From Humidesulfovibrio sp. (GTDB lineage: Bacteria; Desulfobacterota; Desulfovibrionia; Desulfovibrionales; Desulfovibrionaceae), in assembly GCA_031292175.1 (NCBI GenBank), contig JARLHQ010000025.1:1-47844 (forward strand): DNA of 47,844 nt. The letters run 5' to 3'. How positions within the stretch are numbered: the first letter of the stretch is position 1; the number at the start of each line of letters is the position of its first letter. Shown piece by piece: positions 24,918 to 33,345 of the stretch. The position numbers and the translations under genes were made by a program. The notes below the pieces were generated by a model. That model was not told where the DNA came from. It saw nothing but the letters and a program-made list of their open reading frames with translations, and made no database searches.

Positions 24918-26885
24918 CTATGCCACCTTGCCGCCGTCGTCGACGGGGCCGGCAGCGGTCAAAAGACGCGTCACCTCGGCGTCCTTGGCCACGAGGACCA
25001 TGCCCTGGCTGAGGAATCCGCGCAGCTTGCGCGGGGCGAGGTTGGCGACAACGACCACCTGCTTGCCCACGAGCTCCTCGGGGCTGAAGCGGTCGGCCAG
25101 CCCCGCCACGATCTGCCGGGGCTTCTCCTCGCCGAGGGACACCTGGACCACAAGGAGCTTGTCCGCGTCCGGGTGCTTTTCTGCGGAAAGCACGGTGCCC
25201 ACGCGCAGGTCCAACTTCTGGAAGTCAGTAAACTCAATACTCTCCGCTGGGCAGACGGGAGCCGGAGCCTCCTTGGGAAGGGGCTTGTCGGTCTTGTTTT
25301 TCTTGGCCTCCGGGGCGGTGGCCTCCTTGGGGGCCGGTGGCGTGGGCTCGGGCAGCTCCACGCGCGGGAACAGGTTGGAGGTCTGCGCGACGGCCACGCC
25401 GGACTCCAGCACGCCCCAGACCTCGGGCTCCTTGGGCAGCGCGATCTTCTCCTGCTCAAAAGGCATGCCGAGCTGCACCAGCATCTTCTCGCTGGCCTCC
25501 GGCATTACGGGCCACAGATGCACGGCGACCTTGCGCATGTGCTCCAGCACAACGTACAGAACCGTGCCCAGGCGGGCCATCTGCTTGTTCTTGAAGAGGG
25601 TCCAGGGGGCGGTCTGGTCGATGTACTTGTTCAGGGCGCGCACCAGCTCCCACAGCGATTCGAGCGCGCGCGCGGTACGGAACTCGCCGAAGTTGGCCTG
25701 AAAGCCCTGCATGGCCTCAAGCCCGAGGTGCTTGAGCTCCGCGTCCTCCTGGAACTCCTTGTCCGGGCTGGGCACCTTGCCCTCGAAATACTTGTGGGTC
25801 ATGGCCAGGGCGCGGTTGAACAGGTTGCCCAGGTCGTTGGCCAGGTCGGCGTTGAGCCGGCCCACCAGGGCCTCCTCAGTGAAGGAGGCGTCGGAGCCGA
25901 AGGCCATTTCGCGCAGCAGGAAGTAGCGAAAGGCCGAAGCGCCGTAGGTGTCCACCATGCGCTTGGGCTCCACCACGTTGCCCAGGGACTTGGACATCTT
26001 GGTGTCGCGCACGAGCCAGTAGCCGTGCACGTTGAGCGACTGGTACGGCTGCAGGCCCGCTGCCTTGAGCATGGTGGGCCAGAACACGGCGTGCGGCTTC
26101 AGGATGTCCTTGGCCACGATATGGTTGGCGGCGGGCCAGAACTTCTTGAAGCGCTCGCCACGCGGGTAGTTGAGCGCGCTGATGTAGTTCAAGAGCGCGT
26201 CGAACCAGACGTAGCAGACGAAGTCCGAATCGAAGGGCAGCTCAATGCCCCAGGTGAGACGGCTCTTGGGCCGAGAGATGCAAAGGTCCTCCAGCGCGCC
26301 GGACTCCAGCAGGCTCAAGACCTCATTGCGGTAACGCGCCGGGCGGATGAACTCCGGGTGCTCATTGATGTGCTCGATGAGCCAGCCCTGGTACTTGGAC
26401 ATGCGGAAAAAGTAGTTCTTCTCCGCGATGTACTCCGGCTTGGTCTTGTGGTCCGGGCACATGCCGTCCACAAGCTCTTTCTCGGTGTAGAAGCGTTCGC
26501 AGCCAAAACAGTAGTGGCCGCCGTACTCGCCGAAATAAATGTCCCCGGCCTCGTACACCTTCTGCAGCACCTTCTGCACGGTCTTGATGTGGTCCGGGTC
26601 CGTGGTGCGGATGAACTGATTGGGCTTGGCGCCAAGAATGGGGGCCAGGCCCCGGAACAGGGCGCTGATCTGGTCGGCGTATTCCTTGGGCGATTGGCCC
26701 GCCGCCTCCGAGGCCTTGACGATCTTGTCGCCGTGCTCGTCCGTGCCGGTGAGGAAATAGGTCTCCTCGCCCATGAGGGCGTGGAACCGGGACACGGAGT
26801 CAGCCAGGATGGTGGTGAAGGCGTGGCCCAGGTGGGGTTTCGCATTGACGTAAAAAATGGGGGTCGTGACGAAAAAGCGGCTCAA
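24918..26885 (-). CDS. metG: methionyl-tRNA synthetase
   Basis: 655-residue class I synthetase that charges tRNA-Met. HLGH at residues 18-21 is the HIGH motif, KMSKS lies near residue 296 (DTKMSKSLGNVV), and the connective domain has zinc-type cysteines (YCFGCERFY...MCPDH). After the anticodon domain a Pro/Glu/Lys-rich linker (about residues 515-550) leads to a C-terminal EMAP/Trbp tRNA-binding domain (FQKLDLRVGTVLSAEKHPDADKLL) used for dimerisation. It follows ricT in the same direction, a common order. Confidence 0.96.
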   Translation of the reverse strand: MSRFFVTTPIFYVNAKPHLGHAFTTILADSVSRFHALMGEETYFLTGTDEHGDKIVKASEAAGQSPKEYADQISALFRGLAPILGAKPNQFIRTTDPDHIKTVQKVLQKVYEAGDIYFGEYGGHYCFGCERFYTEKELVDGMCPDHKTKPEYIAEKNYFFRMSKYQGWLIEHINEHPEFIRPARYRNEVLSLLESGALEDLCISRPKSRLTWGIELPFDSDFVCYVWFDALLNYISALNYPRGERFKKFWPAANHIVAKDILKPHAVFWPTMLKAAGLQPYQSLNVHGYWLVRDTKMSKSLGNVVEPKRMVDTYGASAFRYFLLREMAFGSDASFTEEALVGRLNADLANDLGNLFNRALAMTHKYFEGKVPSPDKEFQEDAELKHLGLEAMQGFQANFGEFRTARALESLWELVRALNKYIDQTAPWTLFKNKQMARLGTVLYVVLEHMRKVAVHLWPVMPEASEKMLVQLGMPFEQEKIALPKEPEVWGVLESGVAVAQTSNLFPRVELPEPTPPAPKEATAPEAKKNKTDKPLPKEAPAPVCPAESIEFTDFQKLDLRVGTVLSAEKHPDADKLLVVQVSLGEEKPRQIVAGLADRFSPEELVGKQVVVVANLAPRKLRGFLSQGMVLVAKDAEVTRLLTAAGPVDDGGKVA

Positions 26886-27018
26886 GTGATACTCCTTGAA
26901 GCGTTTGCCAAGCGGACGGCCTGTTTTTTGTCCGCCCGGCGCTCTGCGGCCTCATGGCCGTGTTGACGGGTCTGTTTGCTGACCGTGTGTCCATGCGCCG
27001 CCATGCGGCCTGGGTGGT

Positions 27019-28431
27019 TTACGCGGGCTTGGGCCCTTTGCCCTTGCGGCGTTTGCGCCGGGGCCGGCTACGTTCGCGGCCCGCGCCTTCGCCGGATTCC
27101 GGCCGGACTTCTCCAGCCTCCGCCGGGGCGCTCACGGCCTGAGCCACGCCGCGCTCCGCCTGCTCGGGACGCTCGGTGCGTTCGGGACGCTCAGCCCGCG
27201 CAGGACGCTCCGTCCGCTCGCCCTTGTCGGGCCGGGGCGCGCGCTCGGACCGCGAGGGCCGCCCAGTGGACGGCCGTGACCGGCCTGAGCCCTGACGCGG
27301 CTGCGCTTCCTGGGCCGGAGCCTCGGGAGGCGCATCGCCGGGCTGGCGGTTCAGCATCTCCTTCCACTCCTCCAGAGTGAACTCGCGCTCACCCACATCC
27401 TCAACCCATACCGATATGGATTTCTTAAAGAAATTCGCACGCAGCACCTTTACGCTGCCCAGCGGCGTCTGCACGCGCTTGCCGATCTTGGGGCACTGCT
27501 TGTGGAACTCCTCGTAGCCCTTCTGCTCGTAGCTCAGACAGCAAAGAAGCCGCCCGCAGATGCCGGAGATTTTGGCCGGGTTCAAGAACAGATTCTGTTC
27601 CTTGGCCATTTTGATGGTCACCGGCGCGAACTTGCGCAGGAAACGGCGGCAGCAACAGACCTGGCCGCAGTTGCCGATGGCCCCGATCATCTGCGTTTCA
27701 TGGCGCACGCCAATCTGCCGCAGCTCGATGCGGGTGTGGAACTCGCGCACAAGGCTCTTGATGAGTTCGCGGAAATCGATGCGGTTAGGCGCGGTGAAGA
27801 AGAAGATAAGCTTGCTGCGGTCGTGCAGCACCTCCACATCCACCAGCTTCATGTCCAGGTTTTGGGAATGGATGCACCCCCGGCAAAAGGAGAAGGCCCG
27901 GCGCGCCAGGCGGCGGTTCTCCGCGTGGGTCTCCAGATCCGCCTCCGTGGCCAAGCGGTGGATGGCTTGCAACCCCGCGAGGCTGTGCGGCACGGGCTGG
28001 ACGCTGGCCTGGTCGCTGACGAAAAGCGTCACCGGGCCTGTTTCGCCATCCGGCTGAGTGGACTGCGCAATGAGGGACTCCGCGTTCATGAATTCCGTGT
28101 CAGCAGGCTGAACGCTGGCGTCGGAAAGCACCACGTCCCAATCCGCAGAACCGAAGGAGTCCTCGAAAGGCGCTGGCTGGGACGGAACCGTAGCCTGACT
28201 GGCCTCGGGAGCGGGGGCTTCCGAAAGCGCTTCCGGCTGCTGGTCCGTGGCGGGTTGGCCCATATCGACGGCGGCGCCATCGGGCGCGGCAATAGTGGCT
28301 ACCTGGCCCAGGGCCAAGCCCTGGTCGGTCTCCACCAGCACAGACTGCCCCGTGCGCAAAACATGAAGCCCAGACGTGAAATAGCACACCGGGCCGTGAT
28401 CGCTGAATTTAATCCCAAGAATCTGACTCAT
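27019..28431 (-). CDS. ricT: PSP1-domain protein RicT (YaaT-like)
   Basis: 470 residues, longer than typical RicT (about 280). The PSP1 core has the cysteine cluster CRGCIHS, CGQVCCCRRFL and CGRLLCCLSYE, which in Bacillus RicT contributes to iron-sulfur binding in the RicA-RicF-RicT complex. Two low-complexity regions are added: a Ser/Ala/Pro/Gln insertion at about residues 55-150 and an Arg/Pro/Glu tail from about residue 360 to the end finishing RPRRKRRKGKGPKPA. The cellular role in desulfovibrios is not established; in Bacillus it affects RNA processing and development. The basic tail would suit RNA binding (inference). Confidence 0.85.
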   Translation of the reverse strand: MSQILGIKFSDHGPVCYFTSGLHVLRTGQSVLVETDQGLALGQVATIAAPDGAAVDMGQPATDQQPEALSEAPAPEASQATVPSQPAPFEDSFGSADWDVVLSDASVQPADTEFMNAESLIAQSTQPDGETGPVTLFVSDQASVQPVPHSLAGLQAIHRLATEADLETHAENRRLARRAFSFCRGCIHSQNLDMKLVDVEVLHDRSKLIFFFTAPNRIDFRELIKSLVREFHTRIELRQIGVRHETQMIGAIGNCGQVCCCRRFLRKFAPVTIKMAKEQNLFLNPAKISGICGRLLCCLSYEQKGYEEFHKQCPKIGKRVQTPLGSVKVLRANFFKKSISVWVEDVGEREFTLEEWKEMLNRQPGDAPPEAPAQEAQPRQGSGRSRPSTGRPSRSERAPRPDKGERTERPARAERPERTERPEQAERGVAQAVSAPAEAGEVRPESGEGAGRERSRPRRKRRKGKGPKPA

Positions 28432-28519
28432 GCTCCATCCTGCCGGGAGCGCAGCGCTGCCCGACGCGGCCTGCTCCAGCCGACTTTTGCGCGAAATTCA
28501 AACACTGCCGCGCGTAACG

Positions 28520-28918
28520 TCAGCCCAAGAGCCCGTGTTCTCGGAGCTCGGCCATGAGCCGGTTCTCCTCGATGGGCTTGACCAGGAAGCAATCCGCGCC
28601 GCCGAGGAAGAAGGCCTCGTTGGTTTCCCGGTTATCCTCAACCATACTCACCACAAAGATGGAGCAACGGGCCAGCTCTTTCACGCCCTGGTCATCCTCC
28701 AGGGAGCGCATCTCGCGCAGGGCCTGCTGGCCATCCATCTCCGGCATCACCAGATCCATGCACACGAGGTCGTAGGGCCGCCCATCCTCCAGCGCCTTCT
28801 TGAAGGCGCCGATGGCTTCTTCGCCGTTGACGGCGATGTGACAGTCGGCCACGGACCGGAGCATGTCATGCAGCGTGATGCGGCTGTAAAAATCGTCGTC
28901 AACGATAAGCGCGCGCAT
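28520..28918 (-). CDS. single-domain response regulator (CheY-like receiver)
   Basis: 132 residues forming one receiver domain and no output domain. The acidic pocket is D7-D8-D9, the phospho-acceptor is Asp55 in VCMDLVMPEMDG, and Ser91 and Lys114 (VKPIEE) complete the active site. It would act by protein-protein contact after phosphorylation by an unknown histidine kinase; none is nearby. It starts just downstream of a short spacer from the MBL gene and ends 88 bases before ricT, all in the same direction. Confidence 0.9.
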   Translation of the reverse strand: MRALIVDDDFYSRITLHDMLRSVADCHIAVNGEEAIGAFKKALEDGRPYDLVCMDLVMPEMDGQQALREMRSLEDDQGVKELARCSIFVVSMVEDNRETNEAFFLGGADCFLVKPIEENRLMAELREHGLLG

Positions 28919-29027
28919 CTCCCCCCCTTTACAGATTCAGGTGAAAGCCGCCTCATGCGGCACGTGCTGGTGTGGCACGTCTGAGACGAGAAATCAAGTG
29001 CCGCAAATGCTTGGACGCCCGCGGGCC

Positions 29028-29870
29028 TCAGCCGGAAAGCTCCATCTCCCAGCCTTGGGCCAGGGCCACGCAGCGCGGGCCGCCAGAGTTGGGCAGGAGC
29101 TCCCTGCAACGCTCCAGCAGCTCGTCCTCGGCCTGGTCCGTGCGTGCCTGGTTGTGGTGGAACAGCCCCAGCGCGCCCACGCCAGCGACGTTGGCCAGGC
29201 GGGCGGCGTCGGCAAAATGAGAATGCCCCCAGCCCCTGCGCTGCGGATACTCCTCAGGCGTGTACTCGGCATCGTGGATGAGCAGGTCCGCGCCCTTGCA
29301 GAAGGCGGCGTAGTCCTCAAAGACCCCGCCGCCCCTATGGCGCAACGAAAGCTCATTATCCGTAAGGTAAACCAGGCTGCGGCCGCCCTCCTCAATCCGG
29401 AAGCCCAACCCCCTGTTGGGGTGCGAAATGGGGATGCTCCGGATCACGAGACTGTCCAGGCGCAGGACGTCGCCCTTGAACCCGATGGTCGTGACCTGGG
29501 CCGGAAGTTTGGCGAAGGGCACAGGAAACACCGGCGGACGGAAGGCCTGGCCCAGCACACGCGTGATGTCGCGTTGCGCGCCCTGGCTGGCGCCCAGCGA
29601 GAGGCGTAGCGCGGGGTTGTAGAGCGGCTTGAAGAAGGGCAGCCCCTGGATGTGGTCCCAGTGGAAGTGGCTCAAAAGCAGCGTCAGTTCCTCGCGCCCC
29701 TGGCAGGCAAGCTCGTCGCCCAGGGCGCGGATGCCGGTGCCCGCATCAAGGATGAGCACCACGTCATTTTTGGTGCGGATCTCCAGGCACGCTGTGTCGC
29801 CGCCATAGCGGAGATACTCCCGCCCGGACACGGGGACGGAGCCTCGCGCGCCCCAGCAGCGCACCTTCAC
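29028..29870 (-). CDS. MBL-fold metallo-hydrolase
   Basis: 280-residue metallo-beta-lactamase-fold hydrolase. The start MKVRCWGARGSVPVSG is typical of the RNase Z-like / phosphodiesterase branch often found near response regulators. The metal motif HFHWDH lies near residues 68-73, with IPISHPN, YLTDNE, IHDAEY and WGHSHF giving further metal ligands. The substrate is unknown; a cyclic nucleotide or phosphodiester is possible from the family. It lies upstream of the receiver gene in the same direction, so the two may work together. Confidence 0.82.
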   Translation of the reverse strand: MKVRCWGARGSVPVSGREYLRYGGDTACLEIRTKNDVVLILDAGTGIRALGDELACQGREELTLLLSHFHWDHIQGLPFFKPLYNPALRLSLGASQGAQRDITRVLGQAFRPPVFPVPFAKLPAQVTTIGFKGDVLRLDSLVIRSIPISHPNRGLGFRIEEGGRSLVYLTDNELSLRHRGGGVFEDYAAFCKGADLLIHDAEYTPEEYPQRRGWGHSHFADAARLANVAGVGALGLFHHNQARTDQAEDELLERCRELLPNSGGPRCVALAQGWEMELSG

Positions 29871-30066
29871 GAAGGCGCCTTTTTCCCCGGTGGGGCATGC
29901 ATGAGTATCCAGTAGGCCATATTTTTAAGCTACTCCGTGTGGCACGTAATGGCAAGGGCGCAGCGCACAGAAGAGGGTTGCATCCCGGAGTTTTCCAGGT
30001 AGATTGGCGCGAACCATCAAACATACCGGCTGGCGCGGGACGCCGGCCGCCAAGGAGCGCGCCAAC

Positions 30067-30588
30067 GTGAAACACACCATCTCCGCCCTTGTGGCCAACC
30101 GCAGCGGGGTGCTCGCGGAAATGGCCGAGGAATTCAAGAGCCGGGGCCTCAACATCCGCAGCATCTCCAGCGGCGAGACGGAAAATCCGAAGGTCTCGCG
30201 CATGGTCATCTGCTTCGACGGGCCCGAACCGGAAGCCGATGCCGCCTGCGAGTGCGCGCCGGAGCCCACCCTGCCCCCGGACGGCATCATCGCCACCGTG
30301 GCGCGCATGGACTTCGTCATCCAGGTGGACGACCTCTCCCGCCGCGAATTCGTGGACCGCGAGCTTGTGCTCATGAAGGTGCGGCGCGAGAACGAGAGCC
30401 TCTCACAGCTCATGCAGATCCTGGAAGTCTTCCGCGCCGGGGTGGTGGGCCTGGGCGAAAAGAGCATCACCGTGGAGCTTTCCGGCGACTCCGAGCGCGT
30501 GGAGGGGCTGATCCGCATGCTCTCGCCCTTCGGCATCCTCTCCATGGCCCGCACGGGCAAGATCGCCCTCAAACGCGGAGACGAGTGA
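30067..30588 (+). CDS. ACT-domain protein like acetolactate synthase small subunit (IlvN/IlvH)
   Basis: 173 residues. The start VKHTISALVANRSGVLAEMAEEFKSRGLNI is the IlvH/IlvN ACT domain, and a second ACT-like domain follows (MDFVIQVDDLSRR..., then SITVELSGDSERVEGLIRML). Between them is an acidic, cysteine-containing insertion (about residues 58-78). GTG 30067 is chosen because the family begins here and AAGGAG lies at 30052-30057; the frame continues upstream without similarity. No catalytic ilvB is present. It overlaps ptb by one base (TGATG), so it may sense branched-chain amino acids for the ptb-buk pathway (inference). Confidence 0.75.
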   Translation: MKHTISALVANRSGVLAEMAEEFKSRGLNIRSISSGETENPKVSRMVICFDGPEPEADAACECAPEPTLPPDGIIATVARMDFVIQVDDLSRREFVDRELVLMKVRRENESLSQLMQILEVFRAGVVGLGEKSITVELSGDSERVEGLIRMLSPFGILSMARTGKIALKRGDE

Positions 30589-31547
30589 TGAAAAGCCTGG
30601 ACGACATCATCCAGGCCGCCCGGACGACGGGCCGGAAACCGCGTCTGGCCATTGCGCCCTGCGCCGAGCGCTTTGTGCTGCGCGCCGCGCTTCATGCCGC
30701 GGAGCAAGACCTCGTGACGCCGGTGTTCATCGGCGACCGGGCGCGCGCCTGCGCCGCGGCCGAAAGCCTGTGCCCGAACTTTGCCGACTTCGAGTTCGTG
30801 GACTGCCCGGACGACGCCGAGGCCGTCGCCCTGGCCGTGGACTACTTCCGCACCGGCCGCGCGCAGCTGGTCATGAAGGGCCTGGTGCCCACGGCCACCC
30901 TGCTCAAGGCCGTGCTGGCCAAGGACGCCGGGCTGGTGCTGCCGGGCGGCATCCTGAGCCTGGTCTCGGCCTTCGACGCGCCCCTGACGCTCCAGCGGAC
31001 GGACGAGGCGGACGCCCCACCCGCGCCGCGCCTCATGCTGCTTACCGACGCGGGGGTGAATATCCGCCCCAACCTGCAACGCAAGGTGGACATCATCAAG
31101 AACGCGCTCGCCGCTGCGCGCGCGCTCGGCATCGACCGGCCGCGCGTGGCCGTGCTGGCCGCTACGGAGAAGGTCAACTTCCCGGCCATGCCCGCCACGC
31201 TGGACGCGGATCTGCTGTCCAAGATGGCGGCGGACGGGGCCTTCGGCGACGCGCTGGTGGCCGGGCCGCTGGCGCTGGATCTGGCCGTCTCGCCAAGGTC
31301 CGCGGCCCTCAAGGGCGTGACCAGCCCGGTGGCCGGCCATGCGGACATCCTGGTGACTCCGGACATCGAGTCCGGCAACATCCTGTACAAAGCCCTGACC
31401 TGCTTTCTCGACGCGCCCATGGCCAGCGTGGTGGTGGGCAGCAAGGTGCCCGTGGTGGTGCCCTCGCGCGGGGACTCGGAGCGCACCAAGCTCGCTTCCA
31501 TCGCCCTGGCCGTGCATCTTTCCAATAACCCCGGAGCGGCCGCATGA
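30588..31547 (+). CDS. ptb: phosphate butyryl/acetyl-transferase family protein
   Basis: 319-residue member of the phosphate acyltransferase family (Ptb/Pta), which exchanges CoA and phosphate on acyl groups such as butyryl, isobutyryl or isovaleryl. The motifs MKGLVPTATLLKAVL, VAVLAATEKVN and HADILVTPDIESGNILYKAL are those of the Ptb group. It overlaps the ACT gene upstream and buk downstream (ATGA), so the three are one translationally coupled operon. Together with Buk it makes ATP from an acyl-CoA. The exact acyl group cannot be read from the sequence. Confidence 0.85.
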   Translation: MKSLDDIIQAARTTGRKPRLAIAPCAERFVLRAALHAAEQDLVTPVFIGDRARACAAAESLCPNFADFEFVDCPDDAEAVALAVDYFRTGRAQLVMKGLVPTATLLKAVLAKDAGLVLPGGILSLVSAFDAPLTLQRTDEADAPPAPRLMLLTDAGVNIRPNLQRKVDIIKNALAAARALGIDRPRVAVLAATEKVNFPAMPATLDADLLSKMAADGAFGDALVAGPLALDLAVSPRSAALKGVTSPVAGHADILVTPDIESGNILYKALTCFLDAPMASVVVGSKVPVVVPSRGDSERTKLASIALAVHLSNNPGAAA

Positions 31548-32653
31548 AGCTTTCCGATGGATCGCCGCGCATCCTGTGCATCAACCCCGGCTCCACCTCC
31601 ACCAAGGTGGCGGTGTTCACGGGCGAGGTTCCAGTCTTCAGCGATGAGGAGCGCCATCCCAAGGAGCAAATCGCCGCCTGCGGCGGGGTGCGGGGTCAGC
31701 TTGCCCTGCGTCGCCAAGCCGTGGCCGCGGCCCTGGCGCGCCACGGCTGCCCCGATGGCCCTGGCGATTTTGACGCCGTGGCTGGACGCGGCGGCCTGCT
31801 CGCGCCGTTGCCCGGAGGCGTGTACGCCGTGAACCAGGGCATGTTGGACGAACTGGCGGTGGACGCCCACGGCGAGCATCCCTGCAACCTGGGCGCGCCC
31901 CTGGCCCAGGCCTTCGCCCAGGCGGCGGGCTGCCCGGCTTACGTCGTGGACCCGCCCGTGACGGACGAACTGCGCGACATCGCACGCATCACCGGCCTGC
32001 CGCGCATCCAGCGCCGCACGGTGTTCCACGCCCTTTCGCAGCGCATGGCCGCGCGTCTGGCGGCGGAGCGCCTGGGCATCCCCTACGAGCAGTCCAAATT
32101 CGTGGTGGCTCATCTGGGCGGCGGGGTAAGCGTGGGTGCGCACGACTGCGGCCGGGTGGTGGACGTGACCAATGGCCTGGACGGCGAAGGCCCCATGAGC
32201 GCGGAGCGCGCGGGCACCCTGCCCGCCCTGGTGCTGGTGGAGATGGTGCGCGACGGCGCGGACCCCGACGCCCTGCGCCGGGAGATCCTGACCCACGGCG
32301 GACTTTACGCCTACGCGGGCACCAACGATCTGCGCGTGGTCGAGGAACGCTTCCGCGCGGGCGACGAGCAGTCCGGACGGCTTATCCAGGCCCTGGCCTA
32401 CAACGTGGCTAAGGCCGTGGGCGGCATGGCCGCAACACTGTTTGAGGCGACGGACACGCCGCTCTCCGCCGTGGTGCTCACGGGGGGCATGTCGCGCAGC
32501 GGTCACCTGGTGGCGGAGATAACCCGCCGGGTGCGTTTTTTGGCCCCGGTGCTGGCCCTGCCGCAAGTGGACGAGATGCAGGCCCTGGCCCGGGGCGCGC
32601 AGCTCGCCCTGGCAAAGGATGTCCCGGTGCAAGAGTATAGCGCCCCCTGCTGA
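31544..32653 (+). CDS. buk: butyrate kinase family protein
   Basis: 369-residue acyl kinase of the acetate/butyrate kinase family, converting acyl phosphate plus ADP to the acid plus ATP. The N-terminal ILCINPGSTSTKVAVF, the central VVAHLGGGVSVGAHD and late VVLTGGMSRS are the phosphate-binding motifs of Buk. Its ATG overlaps the ptb stop. Butyrate kinase is preferred over acetate kinase because of these motifs, the length and the ptb partner. In sulfate reducers such pairs probably harvest ATP from branched-chain 2-oxoacid oxidation (inference). Confidence 0.88.
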   Translation: MKLSDGSPRILCINPGSTSTKVAVFTGEVPVFSDEERHPKEQIAACGGVRGQLALRRQAVAAALARHGCPDGPGDFDAVAGRGGLLAPLPGGVYAVNQGMLDELAVDAHGEHPCNLGAPLAQAFAQAAGCPAYVVDPPVTDELRDIARITGLPRIQRRTVFHALSQRMAARLAAERLGIPYEQSKFVVAHLGGGVSVGAHDCGRVVDVTNGLDGEGPMSAERAGTLPALVLVEMVRDGADPDALRREILTHGGLYAYAGTNDLRVVEERFRAGDEQSGRLIQALAYNVAKAVGGMAATLFEATDTPLSAVVLTGGMSRSGHLVAEITRRVRFLAPVLALPQVDEMQALARGAQLALAKDVPVQEYSAPC

Positions 32654-32663
32654 CGCGGGACAG

Positions 32664-32732
32664 CCCAGCCAACCCGGCAAACCCGCTAGCCCGCCAGGCC
32701 CGCTAACTCGACAGGCCCGCTAACCCGGCAGC
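32664..32732. repeat. 17-bp tandem repeat overlapping the end of mscL
   Basis: Three consecutive 17-base units (32682-32698, 32699-32715, 32716-32732) follow CCCGCTAACYCGRCAGG, with a more diverged unit before them at about 32664-32681. The last unit includes the mscL stop codon and final codons (on the minus strand). The array lies between convergent buk and mscL. Confidence 0.7.
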
Positions 32733-33178
32733 TCCGAGGTGCAGTGCGGGCAGCGCACGGCCTTGAGGCTGATGACGGACGCACAGAACGGGCAGTCGCA
32801 CGTGGTGGGCGCGGCCTCCGGCTCGCCCTTTTTCTGCAGGTCGCGCAGGCGGTTCATGGCGCGCACGACCAGAAAGATCGCCAGGGCCACGATGAGGAAA
32901 TTGATCACCGTGTTCGCGAAAAGCCCCACGTTCATGGTCACGGCCCCGGCCTTTTTTGCTTCGGCCAGCGCCGCATAGGGGCCGGGCAACTTGCCCTCGC
33001 GCAGGATGATGTACAGGTTCGAAAAGTCCACGCGGCCCAGCAGCAAGCCCAGGGGTGGCATGAGCACATCATCCACCAGGGATTTGACGATGCCGCCGAA
33101 GGACGCGCCGATGACAATACCCACGGCCATGTCCACGACATTGCCGCGCATGATGAACTCTTTGAAGTCCTTAATCAT
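32720..33178 (-). CDS. mscL: large-conductance mechanosensitive channel with C-terminal zinc ribbon
   Basis: 152-residue MscL, the pore that opens under hypo-osmotic shock. The start MIKDFKEFIMRGNVVDMAVG and the two membrane helices (residues about 15-45 and 75-105) are standard. Instead of the usual charged C-terminal helix bundle alone, the protein ends in a four-cysteine ribbon, CDCPFC...CPHC (residues about 126-148), likely to bind zinc. ATG 33178 follows GGAGGG; the frame is open further upstream but without similarity. The last codons lie in a tandem repeat. Confidence 0.92.
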   Translation of the reverse strand: MIKDFKEFIMRGNVVDMAVGIVIGASFGGIVKSLVDDVLMPPLGLLLGRVDFSNLYIILREGKLPGPYAALAEAKKAGAVTMNVGLFANTVINFLIVALAIFLVVRAMNRLRDLQKKGEPEAAPTTCDCPFCASVISLKAVRCPHCTSELPG

Positions 33179-33345
33179 CTTCTCCCTCCAACGGGTTTCA
33201 CCGGCGCGGGACGCCAGCTTGATCATTGCGTAGCATGGCGTCTTTGCTCGCGTAAAGCCCGCGCGTGCGGTTCCGACGCGGAGTTTGCAATCGGTCGGGG
33301 ACATGTTACAAAAAAAGCAGTCTGTGCCCGACACCACAGGAACAT

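Noticed and set aside
29940..29955. Sigma-54-like TGGCACGTAATGGCAA before the ACT-ptb-buk operon
   Set aside because: The -24 half is perfect, but the GC of the -12 element is one base too close, a spacing that RpoN does not tolerate; also no TTGC.
33294..33332. Inverted repeat GTCGGGGACA / TGTGCCCGAC before the GGDEF-EAL gene as an operator or terminator
   Set aside because: One mismatch, a 19-base loop and no T run; in this GC range it is not distinguishable from chance.
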